DNA of 31,518 nucleotides, taken from contig JAGUWA010000340.1 in the NCBI GenBank assembly GCA_020062605.1, positions 1-31,518 of the forward strand, in the 5' to 3' direction. The position numbers and the translations under genes were made by a program. The notes beneath the pieces are model-generated. The model saw nothing but the letters and a program-made list of their open reading frames with translations. It ran no database searches and was not told where the DNA came from. Shown here piece by piece: positions 1 to 7,909 of this stretch (positions are counted from its first letter, which is position 1; each line of letters starts with the position of its first letter). This DNA is from Parvibaculum sp. (GTDB taxonomy: Bacteria > Pseudomonadota > Alphaproteobacteria > Parvibaculales > Parvibaculaceae).

Positions 1-396
1 CATGTCGGCGCCGCCCGCCGGCGGCGTCCCCGTGATCCAGGTCGCGACCGTGCCCTTCCAGCGCGCCATCATTTCGAGCGCCGCATGGCCGCCGAGCGAC
101 CAGCCCATGACGGTGGCCTTCTCGACACCCAGCGCATCGAGCAGTGCCATCGCGGCATCGGCGAACCCGTTGATCGAATAGCTTCTCTCGAGCTCCGGTG
201 CATTCGAGCTCTCGCCATGGCCCGGCAGGTCGAAAGCAATGAAGCGGTAGCGCTCAGCCATCGGGGCGGCGAACTGCCTGCCGAACATCTCCTTGCAGGA
301 GGAATTGCCGTGAATGAAAAGCACCGCCGGGCCCTGGCCCCCGCTCTCCATATAGGCGAGCGTCCCGTGTGCCGTATCGACCTTGCCCCTGTTCAT
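1..396 (-). CDS. alpha/beta hydrolase, N-terminal part (cut by window edge)
   Basis: The reverse strand encodes 132 residues running off the left edge. The first 105 residues have the alpha/beta-hydrolase layout: a beta-strand ending in FIHGN (residues 27-31, oxyanion region), FDLPGHGES (residues 55-63), and the nucleophile elbow GWSLGG with the predicted catalytic Ser100. The acid and histidine of the triad would lie off the window. The start ATG (394-396) follows an AGAGG Shine-Dalgarno, and an in-frame stop lies just upstream, so this start is well supported. The substrate cannot be told from the sequence; esterase, lactonase or C-C hydrolase are all possible. The gene diverges from the diiron gene at 571, and the two share a 174-bp intergenic region with a palindrome. 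Confidence 0.85.
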   Translation of the reverse strand, partial: MNRGKVDTAHGTLAYMESGGQGPAVLFIHGNSSCKEMFGRQFAAPMAERYRFIAFDLPGHGESSNAPELERSYSINGFADAAMALLDALGVEKATVMGWSLGGHAALEMMARWKGTVATWITGTPPAGGADM

Positions 397-453
397 CCTC
401 TACCCTTTCATAGCCGCGGAATTCCGCCCTTTTTGTCTCAGCTTGCCAAGAAA

Positions 454-471
454 AATGACGAAGGCGTCATT
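454..471. promoter_or_regulatory. perfect 18-bp palindrome in a divergent promoter region (operator candidate)
   Basis: AATGACG-AAGG-CGTCATT is a perfect inverted repeat with 7-bp arms. It lies between two genes that diverge from it, so although a T-rich run follows, no transcript from a neighbouring gene should end here. An operator for a dimeric repressor is the better reading. TetR-family regulators of lipid metabolism often use sites of this kind (family knowledge); no regulator gene is visible nearby. Confidence 0.45.
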
Positions 472-570
472 ATTTTTTGCATCCATTAACCCTCGGATAT
501 ATATTGATATTCAAGGAACCGGGAGCCGGAGGCCAGTGCCTTTCTGCATCCCATCGAGGCAGGAGGAACC

Positions 571-1706
571 ATGACCAGCAAAATCACGACCAACATCACC
601 GTCGATGCGGCCTATGAGGCCGTGGCGCCGGACGATTTCCCCGCAATGATGGAAGTGGACCGCTACGGCAAGCGCTCCACCGCCTCGACAAGATCATCTC
701 CGCGACCCATGACCATTTCTGGGACCCGCAGGACAAGAAGTATGTCGACTTCTCCACGCCCTTCGACATGGAAAACGAATATCTGATCGACCCCGAGCAG
801 AACACCGACCTGAAGACGGCGGTGAAGGACAAGCTCGACGAGAAGCAGAAGATCAAGCTCGTGAACATGGACGTGCAGTGGGGGCTCTCCTCCATCCTCC
901 ATGGCGAGGCGGGCGCTCTCGCGCTGTCGGCGAGCCTCTGCCACATCCTCAAGGATCCGGGCGCGCAGGAATATGCCGCCAACCAGACGCGCGAGGAAGC
1001 ACGCCACGTCGCGGGCTTCTCCAACTACATCAAGGCGCGCTGGGGCAAGCCCGTTCCCGTCGGCCCGGCGCTTGGCGACGTTCTCACCGAACTCGTCAAC
1101 ACGCCGCTCGTCTGGAAGAAGCTCGTCGGCATGCAGATGCTGGTCGAAGGTCTTGCGATGGGCGCCTTCGCGTCCTTCTACAAGTGGGGCCGCGATCCCC
1201 TCATGGTGAAGCTGATGCAGCTCACCATGACGGATGAAGCCTTCCATCACAAATTCGGCAAGATCTGGGCCGACCGCACCATCCCGAACCTCAACGAGGA
1301 ACAGCGCAACGCGATCGAGGATTGGGCCTGGGAGGTCTTCCAGGTGCTCCTCTTCAACCTCGGCAGCCCCGAGCAGAAGAAGCACATCTATGCCGCCGTC
1401 GGCCTCGACTGGCAGTGGGTCCAGGGCGCCTTCATGGAAGCCATGACCGATACCAATATCCGCGAGAGCATGCAGGAGACGTCGAATATCTTCCGCGTGC
1501 TGATCAAGACGCTGCTGAAAGCCGGCATCATCACCGACCGCACCGCCATGAACTACGCCGCCTTCATCGACATGAAGGAACTCTATGGCGAAGGCGACCG
1601 CATGATCGGCGACGACATTGCCGAAGAAGGCATCAAGTATCTGCGCCAGCTGAATGGCCAGGGCGGCGGCGCCTACTCGCTGGACCGCATGTCGGCTGCC
1701 GAATAG
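571..1706 (+). pseudogene. ferritin-like diiron protein, frameshifted near 683
   Basis: Translation starts at 571 behind a strong AGGAGGA site and runs in one frame to about 684. The homologous-looking continuation (LDKIISATHDHFWDP...) is then one frame back, to the stop at 1706. Adding one C in the GCC|TCG run at 682-685, or a -1 slip, gives one 378-residue protein. That protein has the four-helix diiron set: Glu113, Glu143-x-x-His146, Glu193 and Glu223-x-x-His226. It would bind two metal ions and could be an oxidase or oxygenase of the ferritin-like superfamily; the substrate is unknown. The shift site is not a classical slippery heptamer, so a true mutation or a sequencing error is likelier than programmed frameshifting. 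If translated only from the internal ATG at 768, the protein would lose about 66 residues but keep all the metal ligands. Confidence 0.75.
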
Positions 1707-1730
1707 CGCGCACTTCGCGGAAACGCATCA

Positions 1731-1760
1731 GGGCGGCAACTCCGGTTGCCGCCCTTTCTC
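1731..1760 (+). terminator. rho-independent terminator after the diiron gene
   Basis: A 10-bp perfect stem (GGGCGGCAAC / GTTGCCGCCC) with a TCCG loop is followed by TTTCTC, 25 bp after the stop codon. Confidence 0.8.
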
Positions 1761-1921
1761 ATTGGGTCTCGCGGCCCTTGCGCTCCGGACTCGCGCTCAA
1801 ACTAAAAACGGCGGAAAACAGCCATTTCCGCAAGCTGACGATCACACACTCTTGTGCCTGACGTAGCGTCGCACATGTTATTCTTCTCCTGGTCAGCGGA
1901 TTCGCTTCCGAGGTCTCCTGC

Positions 1922-2821
1922 ATGCAAGGGCAAGGCGACACGATGGATGGCGCGACGGGCTACCGGGCGCTGGCGGCGGCACTCCTGCTGGCGGCTCTCT
2001 CCTGTGCGTCAACCCCTTCTGAGGCCAACATTTTCGGCCGCGACGACCGGCGCGGCATCACCCCCGGAGACGGACTCTCCGGTGTCGGCACCATCGTCTG
2101 CGAGGGCACCACGCGGCGTCCGACCGCCGCCCTCGTCGCTCTGGAGGCCCCCTCCTCCCGCGCGGACGTCATCGCCACCGTCGCCCATGCCTTTGTCGGC
2201 TCCAACGGACAGCGGCTCAGCGCCTGCGAATTCTGGCCTGGCGCGGATCCCGCCCTCGCCTCCCGCATCGTCTATCTGGAGACGGGCACGCTCTCGCCCG
2301 AAGGCAACTGGCACAACGACTGGGCCGTCGCCGTGCTCGACCGGCGGCTGCCGGAAAACCTCTCCCGGCTTCGTCCTCGCGTGCTCAGCGAAAGACAGGC
2401 GGAGATGAAACGCGCCCGCCACGCGCATTTCCTGCTCGCCGGCCACAATGGCGAGCGCGGCCCGCTGCAGGTCTCCGAGCGCTGCGGCCCCGTCGCGAAA
2501 GTAAACTCCGACCTCAACCGCTTCGACCGCCGCGTGTTCAATCACGATTGCGACATGATGCCGGGCTGGTCCGGCGGCCCGCTTGTCCTCAGGGAGGATG
2601 GCGTCGACTACCTTGTCGCCGTCAACTCGACGGAGGTGAACGCCATCACTCACATTTCAGGCCGTCCCTACAATGGCCGCATGAATCCGAACACCGCCGT
2701 CCGCGTCGACGGCCGCTTCCATGAGACGCTGGAGCGGTTGTTGAAATCGGAGGCGCCCGGCAACATGTCCTTCCGCTGTCTTGTCGCAAGCATGGACAAC
2801 GCCCCCGCCCTTCCCTGCTGA
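1922..2821 (+). CDS. secreted trypsin-like serine protease
   Basis: This 299-residue protein has a basic N-terminus, a hydrophobic stretch (about residues 17-28) and a likely signal-peptide cleavage near residue 35, so it should act in the periplasm or outside the cell. It shows the S1 chymotrypsin-fold triad in order: His89 in ATVAHAF, Asp133 in NDWAVAVLD, and Ser217 in the oxyanion motif GWSGGP. Cys60/Cys102 and Cys188/Cys210 are candidate disulfide pairs. There is no PDZ domain, so it is not a DegP-type protease. An alternative ATG at 1943 would shorten the N-terminus by seven residues and better suit a signal peptide. It stands alone between a terminator and the ligase gene. The natural substrate is unknown. 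Confidence 0.85.
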   Translation: MQGQGDTMDGATGYRALAAALLLAALSCASTPSEANIFGRDDRRGITPGDGLSGVGTIVCEGTTRRPTAALVALEAPSSRADVIATVAHAFVGSNGQRLSACEFWPGADPALASRIVYLETGTLSPEGNWHNDWAVAVLDRRLPENLSRLRPRVLSERQAEMKRARHAHFLLAGHNGERGPLQVSERCGPVAKVNSDLNRFDRRVFNHDCDMMPGWSGGPLVLREDGVDYLVAVNSTEVNAITHISGRPYNGRMNPNTAVRVDGRFHETLERLLKSEAPGNMSFRCLVASMDNAPALPC

Positions 2822-2866
2822 CGGAACGTAGCGTCGGCTTGGGCTCGGCAGGGCGCGGATGACCGC

Positions 2867-2900
2867 TCCGCATTTCGCTGTATTCCGCATTTCGCTGTAT
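2867..2900. repeat. perfect 17-bp tandem duplication upstream of the acyl-CoA ligase
   Basis: TCCGCATTTCGCTGTAT occurs twice head to tail (2867-2883 and 2884-2900). It lies 66 bp before the ligase start codon, in the region expected to hold its promoter. It may be a doubled regulator site or a chance duplication. Confidence 0.7.
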
Positions 2901-2965
2901 ATTGTCCGGCAAAAGAATGGGCCCCGCGCCGGGGCTGAACAAATCCGGTTTCTGGGAGGACACCA

Positions 2966-4576
2966 ATGCCTTGGAATTTCGGGGATATCCTTGACGCGAT
3001 CTCACCCGTTCTGCCGCAGGACGCGCCCGCCCTCGTGCATGGCGAGCGGCGCATCACCTGGGGCGAAACGACGAAACGGTCGAACAATCTCGCCCGCGCT
3101 CTGATCGAACGCGGCGCAAAACCCGGTGACAAGGTCGCCTTCTACATGCGCAACCGGCCGGAATATACCGAGCTGCTTGCGGCCTGCTACAAGGCGCGGC
3201 TGACGCATGTGAACGTCAACTACCGCTACAAGCCGGATGAAGTCTTCTACATCTTCGACAATTCGGACGCGCAAACCGTCGTCTATGGCAGCGAGTTCCG
3301 CGAAACGATCGAGGAAATCCGGCCTCGCCTCTCGAAGGTGCAGACCTTCGTCGAAGTGAACGACGGCGGCGAGATCGCCTCGTTCGCCGAACGCTATGAA
3401 GACCTCGCAACCGCCGGCAACGGCGAAACGCTCGACATCAAGCGGTCGCCCGACGACATGCTCTTCATCTACACCGGCGGCACAACCGGCATGCCGAAAG
3501 GCGTGATGTGGACGCATAACGACCTGCGCGAGGTACAGCTCTCGGCGCTGCGCCGCCTCGGCCCCGTCCCGGAGACGCTCGACGCGCTCATTGCCTCGAT
3601 CAAGGAAGTGGGCCCCGCCGGCCCCATGATTCCGGCCTGCCCGCTCATGCACGGGACCGGCCTCCTCACCGCGAACGGCAACATGCTTTCGGGCGGCTGC
3701 ATCGTGACGCTCGACAGCGTCTCGCTCGATCCGCATGAGCTATGGGCCGCCGTCGACCGCAACAAGGTGCAGCAGGTCGCCATCGTCGGCGACGCCTTCG
3801 CCAAACCCATGCTGCGCGCGCTCGAAGAGGTGCCGGGTAAATACGACCTTTCCTCCATCGTGACGATCATTTCGTCGGGGGTCATGTGGTCCACGGAAGT
3901 GAAGCGTGGCCTCCTGCAACACATGCCGAATGCCATCATGACCGACAGCTTCGGCGCTTCGGAAGCGGTCGGCCTCGGCTCCTCGCTGATGACGAAGGAC
4001 GGCGAGATCGCGACGGCGAAATTCCAGATCGGCGAGCGCTGCAAGGTCTTCGACGAGAACGACGAGCCCGTGGTGCCCGGTTCGGGCAAGCCGGGCTTCA
4101 TCGCTCTCGGCGCACCCATCCCGAGCGGCTACTACAAGGACCCCGAGAAGAGCGCCAAGACCTTCAAGACCGTGCGGGGCGAACGCTATTCGATTCCCGG
4201 CGACTGGTGCCTCGTCGAGCCGGACGGCACGCTGACGCTGCTCGGCCGCGGGTCGGTCTGCATCAACACGGCAGGCGAAAAGGTCTACCCGGAAGAAGTC
4301 GAGGAAGTGCTGAAGACGCATCCCGCCATCGAGGACGCACTTGTCGTCGGCCTGCCGGATGAGAAATGGGGACAGGCTGTCACAGGCGTCGTGAAGCTTA
4401 ACAATGGGGCGAGCTTCGACGAGGAAGCGCTGCGCGCCCATGTCCGCGACAAGCTTGCCGGCTACAAGACACCGAAACGGATTGTTGTCGGCACCATTCC
4501 CTTCCGTGCGCCCAATGGCAAGGCCGACTACAAGGGCGTGACCGAGTTTGCGAAGCAGGCGCTGGGCGACGCCTGA
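2966..4576 (+). CDS. fatty-acid-CoA ligase / AMP-dependent acyl-CoA synthetase
   Basis: A 536-residue member of the ANL adenylating family, which activates a carboxylic acid to acyl-AMP and then acyl-CoA. The phosphate loop YTGGTTGMPKG is at residues 169-179. The adenine/acyl motif DSFGASEAVG and the hinge region GRGSVCINTAGEKVYPEEVE follow in the expected order. The catalytic lysine of the C-terminal domain is Lys519 in PNGKADYKG. Length and motif order match FadD/FadD13-type enzymes. A GGGAGGA Shine-Dalgarno (2954-2960) fixes the start. It lies directly upstream of two acyl-CoA dehydrogenase genes but is separated from them by a terminator, so the three probably share a pathway but not one simple transcript. 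Chain length and substrate class are not readable from the sequence. Confidence 0.9.
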   Translation: MPWNFGDILDAISPVLPQDAPALVHGERRITWGETTKRSNNLARALIERGAKPGDKVAFYMRNRPEYTELLAACYKARLTHVNVNYRYKPDEVFYIFDNSDAQTVVYGSEFRETIEEIRPRLSKVQTFVEVNDGGEIASFAERYEDLATAGNGETLDIKRSPDDMLFIYTGGTTGMPKGVMWTHNDLREVQLSALRRLGPVPETLDALIASIKEVGPAGPMIPACPLMHGTGLLTANGNMLSGGCIVTLDSVSLDPHELWAAVDRNKVQQVAIVGDAFAKPMLRALEEVPGKYDLSSIVTIISSGVMWSTEVKRGLLQHMPNAIMTDSFGASEAVGLGSSLMTKDGEIATAKFQIGERCKVFDENDEPVVPGSGKPGFIALGAPIPSGYYKDPEKSAKTFKTVRGERYSIPGDWCLVEPDGTLTLLGRGSVCINTAGEKVYPEEVEEVLKTHPAIEDALVVGLPDEKWGQAVTGVVKLNNGASFDEEALRAHVRDKLAGYKTPKRIVVGTIPFRAPNGKADYKGVTEFAKQALGDA

Positions 4577-4602
4577 TTTCCATTTCCCGCTCCGGGACGA
4601 CG

Positions 4603-4637
4603 AAGGGCCGGTCCTCTCGACCGGCCCTTTCCTTTTT
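4603..4637 (+). terminator. rho-independent terminator after the acyl-CoA ligase
   Basis: An 11-bp perfect stem (AAGGGCCGGTC / GACCGGCCCTT) with a five-base loop is followed by TCCTTTTT, 26 bp after the ligase stop. Confidence 0.88.
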
Positions 4638-4751
4638 GTAGCCGATCGGGTCGGGTCGCTCCCCCGATCGAGCCTCCGATGCCGGTTGCCACGACGGGGG
4701 CGGCTGATATTCTGTCAGTCAACGAAACCCATTGAACAAAAGAGAAAACAG

Positions 4752-5945
4752 ATGGAAGCGCTCGACACATTCCGTCAGGAGACCAGGGCATGGCTGGAGG
4801 AGAATTGCCCTCCTTCCATGCGCACGCCGATGCCGGAAGAAGAAACGGTCTGGGGCGGACGAAACGCCAAGTTTCCCAACCCGGACGCAAAGCTCTGGCT
4901 CGACCGCATGGCGGAGCGCGGCTGGACCGCGCCGACCTGGCCGAAGGAATATGGCGGCGGTGGCCTGACCAAGGAGGAAAATCTTGTCCTTCAGCAGGAA
5001 CTGCGGCGCATCAAGGCGCGTCCCGCCCTCTCGAGCTTCGGCCTCTGGATGCTTGGGCCAGCCCTTCTCGAATTCGCCAACGAGGAACAGAAGAAGGAGC
5101 ACCTGCCCAAGATCGTCCGCGGCGAAATCCGCTGGTGCCAGGGCTATTCGGAGCCGGGTGCGGGCTCCGACCTCGCCGGCCTTCAGACGAAATGCGAAGA
5201 CAAGGGCGACCACTATCTCGTCAACGGCCAGAAAATCTGGACGTCTTATGCCGACAAGGCCGACTGGATCTTCTGTCTCGTGCGCACGGACCCGACGACC
5301 AAGCATGACGGCATCAGCTTCCTGCTCTTCGACATGATGTCGCCCGGCGTCGAGGTGCGGCCCATTACGATGATTTCGGGCGCTTCGCCCTTCTGCGAAA
5401 CCTTCTTCACCGATGTGAAGGTACCGAAGAAGAATCTCGTCGGCGAGCTCAACAAGGGATGGACCATCGCAAAGCGTCTGCTGCAGCACGAGCGCGAGAT
5501 GATCTCGGGCATGGGCCTGGGCGGTGTCGGCGCAGGCGGCGGCATCGGCAGCCTCGAGCAGGTGGCGAAGGACTATTTCGGCGAAGTCGACGGCAGGATC
5601 GCCAGCCCCTCCCTCCGCGACCACATCACCCGACAGAAGATGGACAGCAAGGCCTTTGCGCTGACCATGCAGCGCTCGGCCGAAGAAGCGAAAGCCGGCC
5701 AAGGCCCCGGCGCGGCGAGTTCCATCTTCAAATATTACGGTACCGAGCTGAACAAGCGCCGTTACGAACTTCTGCTCGAATTGATGGGCACCAAGGCGCT
5801 CGGATGGGAAGGCGACGGCTTCGACGATGGCGAGATCAACGTGACCCGTTCCTGGTTGCGTTCCAAGGGCAATTCGATCGAAGGCGGCACGAGCGAGGTT
5901 CAGCTCAATGTCGTCTCGAAACGCGTCCTCGGCCTGCCCGACTAG
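4752..5945 (+). CDS. acyl-CoA dehydrogenase, catalytic (large) subunit type
   Basis: A 397-residue flavoprotein of the acyl-CoA dehydrogenase family, which introduces the alpha-beta double bond in an acyl-CoA and passes electrons to ETF. The N-terminal helical domain is followed by the FAD/substrate motif WCQGYSEPGAGSDLAG and by NGQKIWTSYA. The C-terminal IEGGTSEVQ places Glu377 where the catalytic base of the MCAD class sits (the YEGT motif). I chose the start at 4752 because homologous sequence begins there; upstream in-frame codons overlap the ligase end and its terminator. Together with the next gene it resembles the large/small pairs annotated as pimeloyl-CoA dehydrogenase (PimC/PimD). 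The true acyl substrate is not shown by sequence alone. Confidence 0.88.
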   Translation: MEALDTFRQETRAWLEENCPPSMRTPMPEEETVWGGRNAKFPNPDAKLWLDRMAERGWTAPTWPKEYGGGGLTKEENLVLQQELRRIKARPALSSFGLWMLGPALLEFANEEQKKEHLPKIVRGEIRWCQGYSEPGAGSDLAGLQTKCEDKGDHYLVNGQKIWTSYADKADWIFCLVRTDPTTKHDGISFLLFDMMSPGVEVRPITMISGASPFCETFFTDVKVPKKNLVGELNKGWTIAKRLLQHEREMISGMGLGGVGAGGGIGSLEQVAKDYFGEVDGRIASPSLRDHITRQKMDSKAFALTMQRSAEEAKAGQGPGAASSIFKYYGTELNKRRYELLLELMGTKALGWEGDGFDDGEINVTRSWLRSKGNSIEGGTSEVQLNVVSKRVLGLPD

Positions 5946-5966
5946 ACCGGCGCGGATTGAAACAAA

Positions 5967-5990
5967 CCCCGCGCAAGACAAGGCGCGGGG
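5967..5990 (+). promoter_or_regulatory. intercistronic GC-rich hairpin between the dehydrogenase subunit genes
   Basis: CCCCGCGC and GCGCGGGG form a perfect 8-bp stem with an 8-base loop, between the stop at 5945 and the start at 6028. No T-run follows, so it is unlikely to be an efficient terminator. It could set the subunit ratio by mRNA stability or partial attenuation. Confidence 0.5.
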
Positions 5991-6027
5991 CAGTCACATG
6001 TTGAAACAACAAGAATCCCGGGACGAA

Positions 6028-7167
6028 ATGGCACTTGTACTTACCGAGGAGCAGCAGCTTCTCCGCGACACGGCAACGCAATTTTTTCAGGAGCGCTTGC
6101 CTATCGCCAATCTGCGCAAACTGCGTGACACGAAGGACGCAACCGGCTTCGACCGGGTAGCCTGGAAGGAAATGGCCGATCTCGGCTTTGCCGGGATCAT
6201 GATTTCCGAAAAATACGGCGGTACGGATTTCGGTCCGGTCGGCCTCGGCCTCGTTCTCGAACAGGCGGGACGGACGCTCGCAGCAAGCCCGCTCGTCTCG
6301 ACGGTGCTTCTCTGCGGGTCCGCGGTGCAGCTTGCGGGCAATGCCACGCAGCGCCAGGACATTCTCTCGGCGATTGCGGCTGGCGACCGGGTAATGGCGC
6401 TCGCGATCGAGGAGGGACCGCATCACAATCCGGCTCGTATCGCAACGAAGGCAGTGGCGGATGGCAACTCCTACCGCCTCACGGGATCGAAGACCTTCGT
6501 GCTTGACGGGCACGTCGCCGACCAGCTCATCGTCGTGGCACGGACAGCCGGTGAAGAAACCGACCGTTCCGGGATCACGCTCTTCCTCGTCGATCCGAAA
6601 TCGGAAGGCGTGAAGGTCACGCGCACCCTGATGGTGGACAGCCGTAACGCCGCCAACATCGAATTCAGGAATGTCGCCATACCTAGCTCAGCCGTTCTCG
6701 GCTCGGTCGACGGCGGCAACGATGTCCTGGAGCAGGTTCTCGATATTGCGCGCATCGGTCTTTCGGCCGAAATGCTCGGCATCGTCCAGCAGACGTTCGA
6801 CACCACCCTCGCCTACCTCAAGGAGCGCAAGCAGTTCGGCAAGGTAATCGGCTCGTTCCAGGCGTTGCAGCACCGCATGGCGGCGCTCTTCGCGGAAATC
6901 GAACTCTGCCGCTCTGTGGTGCTCGACGCATTGTCGGCGATTGAGGACCGGCGCAACGATGTCCCGCAGATCGCGAGCATCGCCAAGGCGCGCCTCTCCG
7001 AAATCGCGACGCTGATGACGAATGAGGGTTTGCAGATGCATGGCGGAATGGGCATGACGGACCAGTTCGATGTCGGCCTCTACATGAAACGTGCCCGCGT
7101 CGCTGCCGCGAGTTTCGGTGACGCCAATTTCCACCGCGAAAGGTACGCAGCGCTGGAAGGTTACTGA
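6028..7167 (+). CDS. acyl-CoA dehydrogenase, small/non-catalytic subunit type
   Basis: A 379-residue acyl-CoA dehydrogenase family protein that starts MALVLTEEQ, as is usual for the small partner. An ATG at 5998 in the same frame would add ten residues; 6028 is preferred because GGGACGA precedes it and family similarity starts there. The N-terminal helical domain, the FAD-binding middle (SYRLTGSKTFVLDG) and the C-terminal ERKQFGKVIGSFQALQHRMA and MHGGMGMTDQFDVGLY segments are all present. The YEGT-type motif holding the catalytic glutamate in the upstream protein is not seen. This matches the idea that the two form a heteromer in which one chain is catalytic. It lies 82 bp downstream of the large subunit with a hairpin between, probably co-transcribed. 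Confidence 0.87.
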   Translation: MALVLTEEQQLLRDTATQFFQERLPIANLRKLRDTKDATGFDRVAWKEMADLGFAGIMISEKYGGTDFGPVGLGLVLEQAGRTLAASPLVSTVLLCGSAVQLAGNATQRQDILSAIAAGDRVMALAIEEGPHHNPARIATKAVADGNSYRLTGSKTFVLDGHVADQLIVVARTAGEETDRSGITLFLVDPKSEGVKVTRTLMVDSRNAANIEFRNVAIPSSAVLGSVDGGNDVLEQVLDIARIGLSAEMLGIVQQTFDTTLAYLKERKQFGKVIGSFQALQHRMAALFAEIELCRSVVLDALSAIEDRRNDVPQIASIAKARLSEIATLMTNEGLQMHGGMGMTDQFDVGLYMKRARVAAASFGDANFHRERYAALEGY

Positions 7168-7230
7168 TTCTGGAATGGCCGGGGTTTTGCTCCGGTCAGT
7201 CCCCATATAGGCGTCATTTCAGGAAGCGCG

Positions 7231-7899
7231 ATGCAGAGTTCGTGGAAGCAGTTTCTGGTCTCTCTTGCGGTGATGGGCATCGTTGCCTTGTCCGCTCAGC
7301 CCTCGATGGCACATCCGCATGTCTTTATCGACATGAAGACGGCATTTCGTTTCGACGACGAAGGACGCCTCGAAGCGCTCCGTATCACCTGGATATTCGA
7401 CGAGTTCTACTCTGCTTACGCGGTCGATGGTGCGCCGAAGGCTAACGGCGCCTACGATGAAAAATATCTGGCCTTGCTGGCGGAAGAGAACCTCAAGAAT
7501 CTGGCGGAATGGAACTATTTTGCGGAAGTGACGTCTGGAGGCACACCCGTCGAGACCGGTGAGGCACTTGACGGTCTGTCCACCTGGAACGAAGAAACGG
7601 GGCGCCTTTCGCTCACCTTCACCCTGCCTCTCAAGGTGCCGCAGGCGGCATCCGCCGGGACCGCCGTCGACGTGCGCATATTCGACCCGAGTTACTACAT
7701 CACCATCGACTACGTTTCCGACGAACCGGTTTCGCTGGCGGGGGGACAACATCAAGGCTGTTCGGTCGCAATCGCGGTGCCAGAGGTCGAGCAGGTCTGG
7801 ACATCCCTCCCCGAAAGCGCCTTCACCAACCCGGACAACCGGCTCGGCGCCAACTTCGCTTCAACGGCCACACTTAACTGCGGGCCGGAAAAATCGTGA
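7231..7899 (+). CDS. periplasmic DUF1007 family protein
   Basis: A 222-residue protein with a clear signal peptide: hydrophobic residues 9-25 ending PSMA|HPHVFID. The segment starting HPHVF after cleavage is typical of the DUF1007 family, and the exposed His-x-His at the mature N-terminus could bind a transition metal. In proteobacteria these proteins commonly sit next to NicO-type nickel/cobalt exporters, as here, where the next gene starts 11 bp later. A role as a periplasmic metal-binding partner of that exporter is inferred from context only. The start is supported by an AGGAAGCG site upstream. Confidence 0.8.
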   Translation: MQSSWKQFLVSLAVMGIVALSAQPSMAHPHVFIDMKTAFRFDDEGRLEALRITWIFDEFYSAYAVDGAPKANGAYDEKYLALLAEENLKNLAEWNYFAEVTSGGTPVETGEALDGLSTWNEETGRLSLTFTLPLKVPQAASAGTAVDVRIFDPSYYITIDYVSDEPVSLAGGQHQGCSVAIAVPEVEQVWTSLPESAFTNPDNRLGANFASTATLNCGPEKS

Positions 7900-7909
7900 C
7901 GGAAAAGCC

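Noticed and set aside
571..786. Programmed -1 frameshifting in the diiron gene
   Set aside because: The shift region GCCTCG is not a slippery heptamer, and I see no strong downstream hairpin; a one-base loss explains it.
663..1385. A 240-codon open frame antisense to the diiron gene
   Set aside because: The plus strand holds the metal-ligand motifs; the antisense product is low-quality sequence from codon bias.
1861..2836. ACGTAGCGTCG at 1861 and again at 2826, on both sides of the protease gene
   Set aside because: Eleven bases only, no longer match around them, and no target-site or inverted-repeat pattern, so chance is likely.
4719..5981. A 420-codon open frame antisense to the acyl-CoA dehydrogenase
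   Set aside because: It mirrors a well-supported gene on the other strand; long antisense frames are expected at this GC content, and its product looks like no family.
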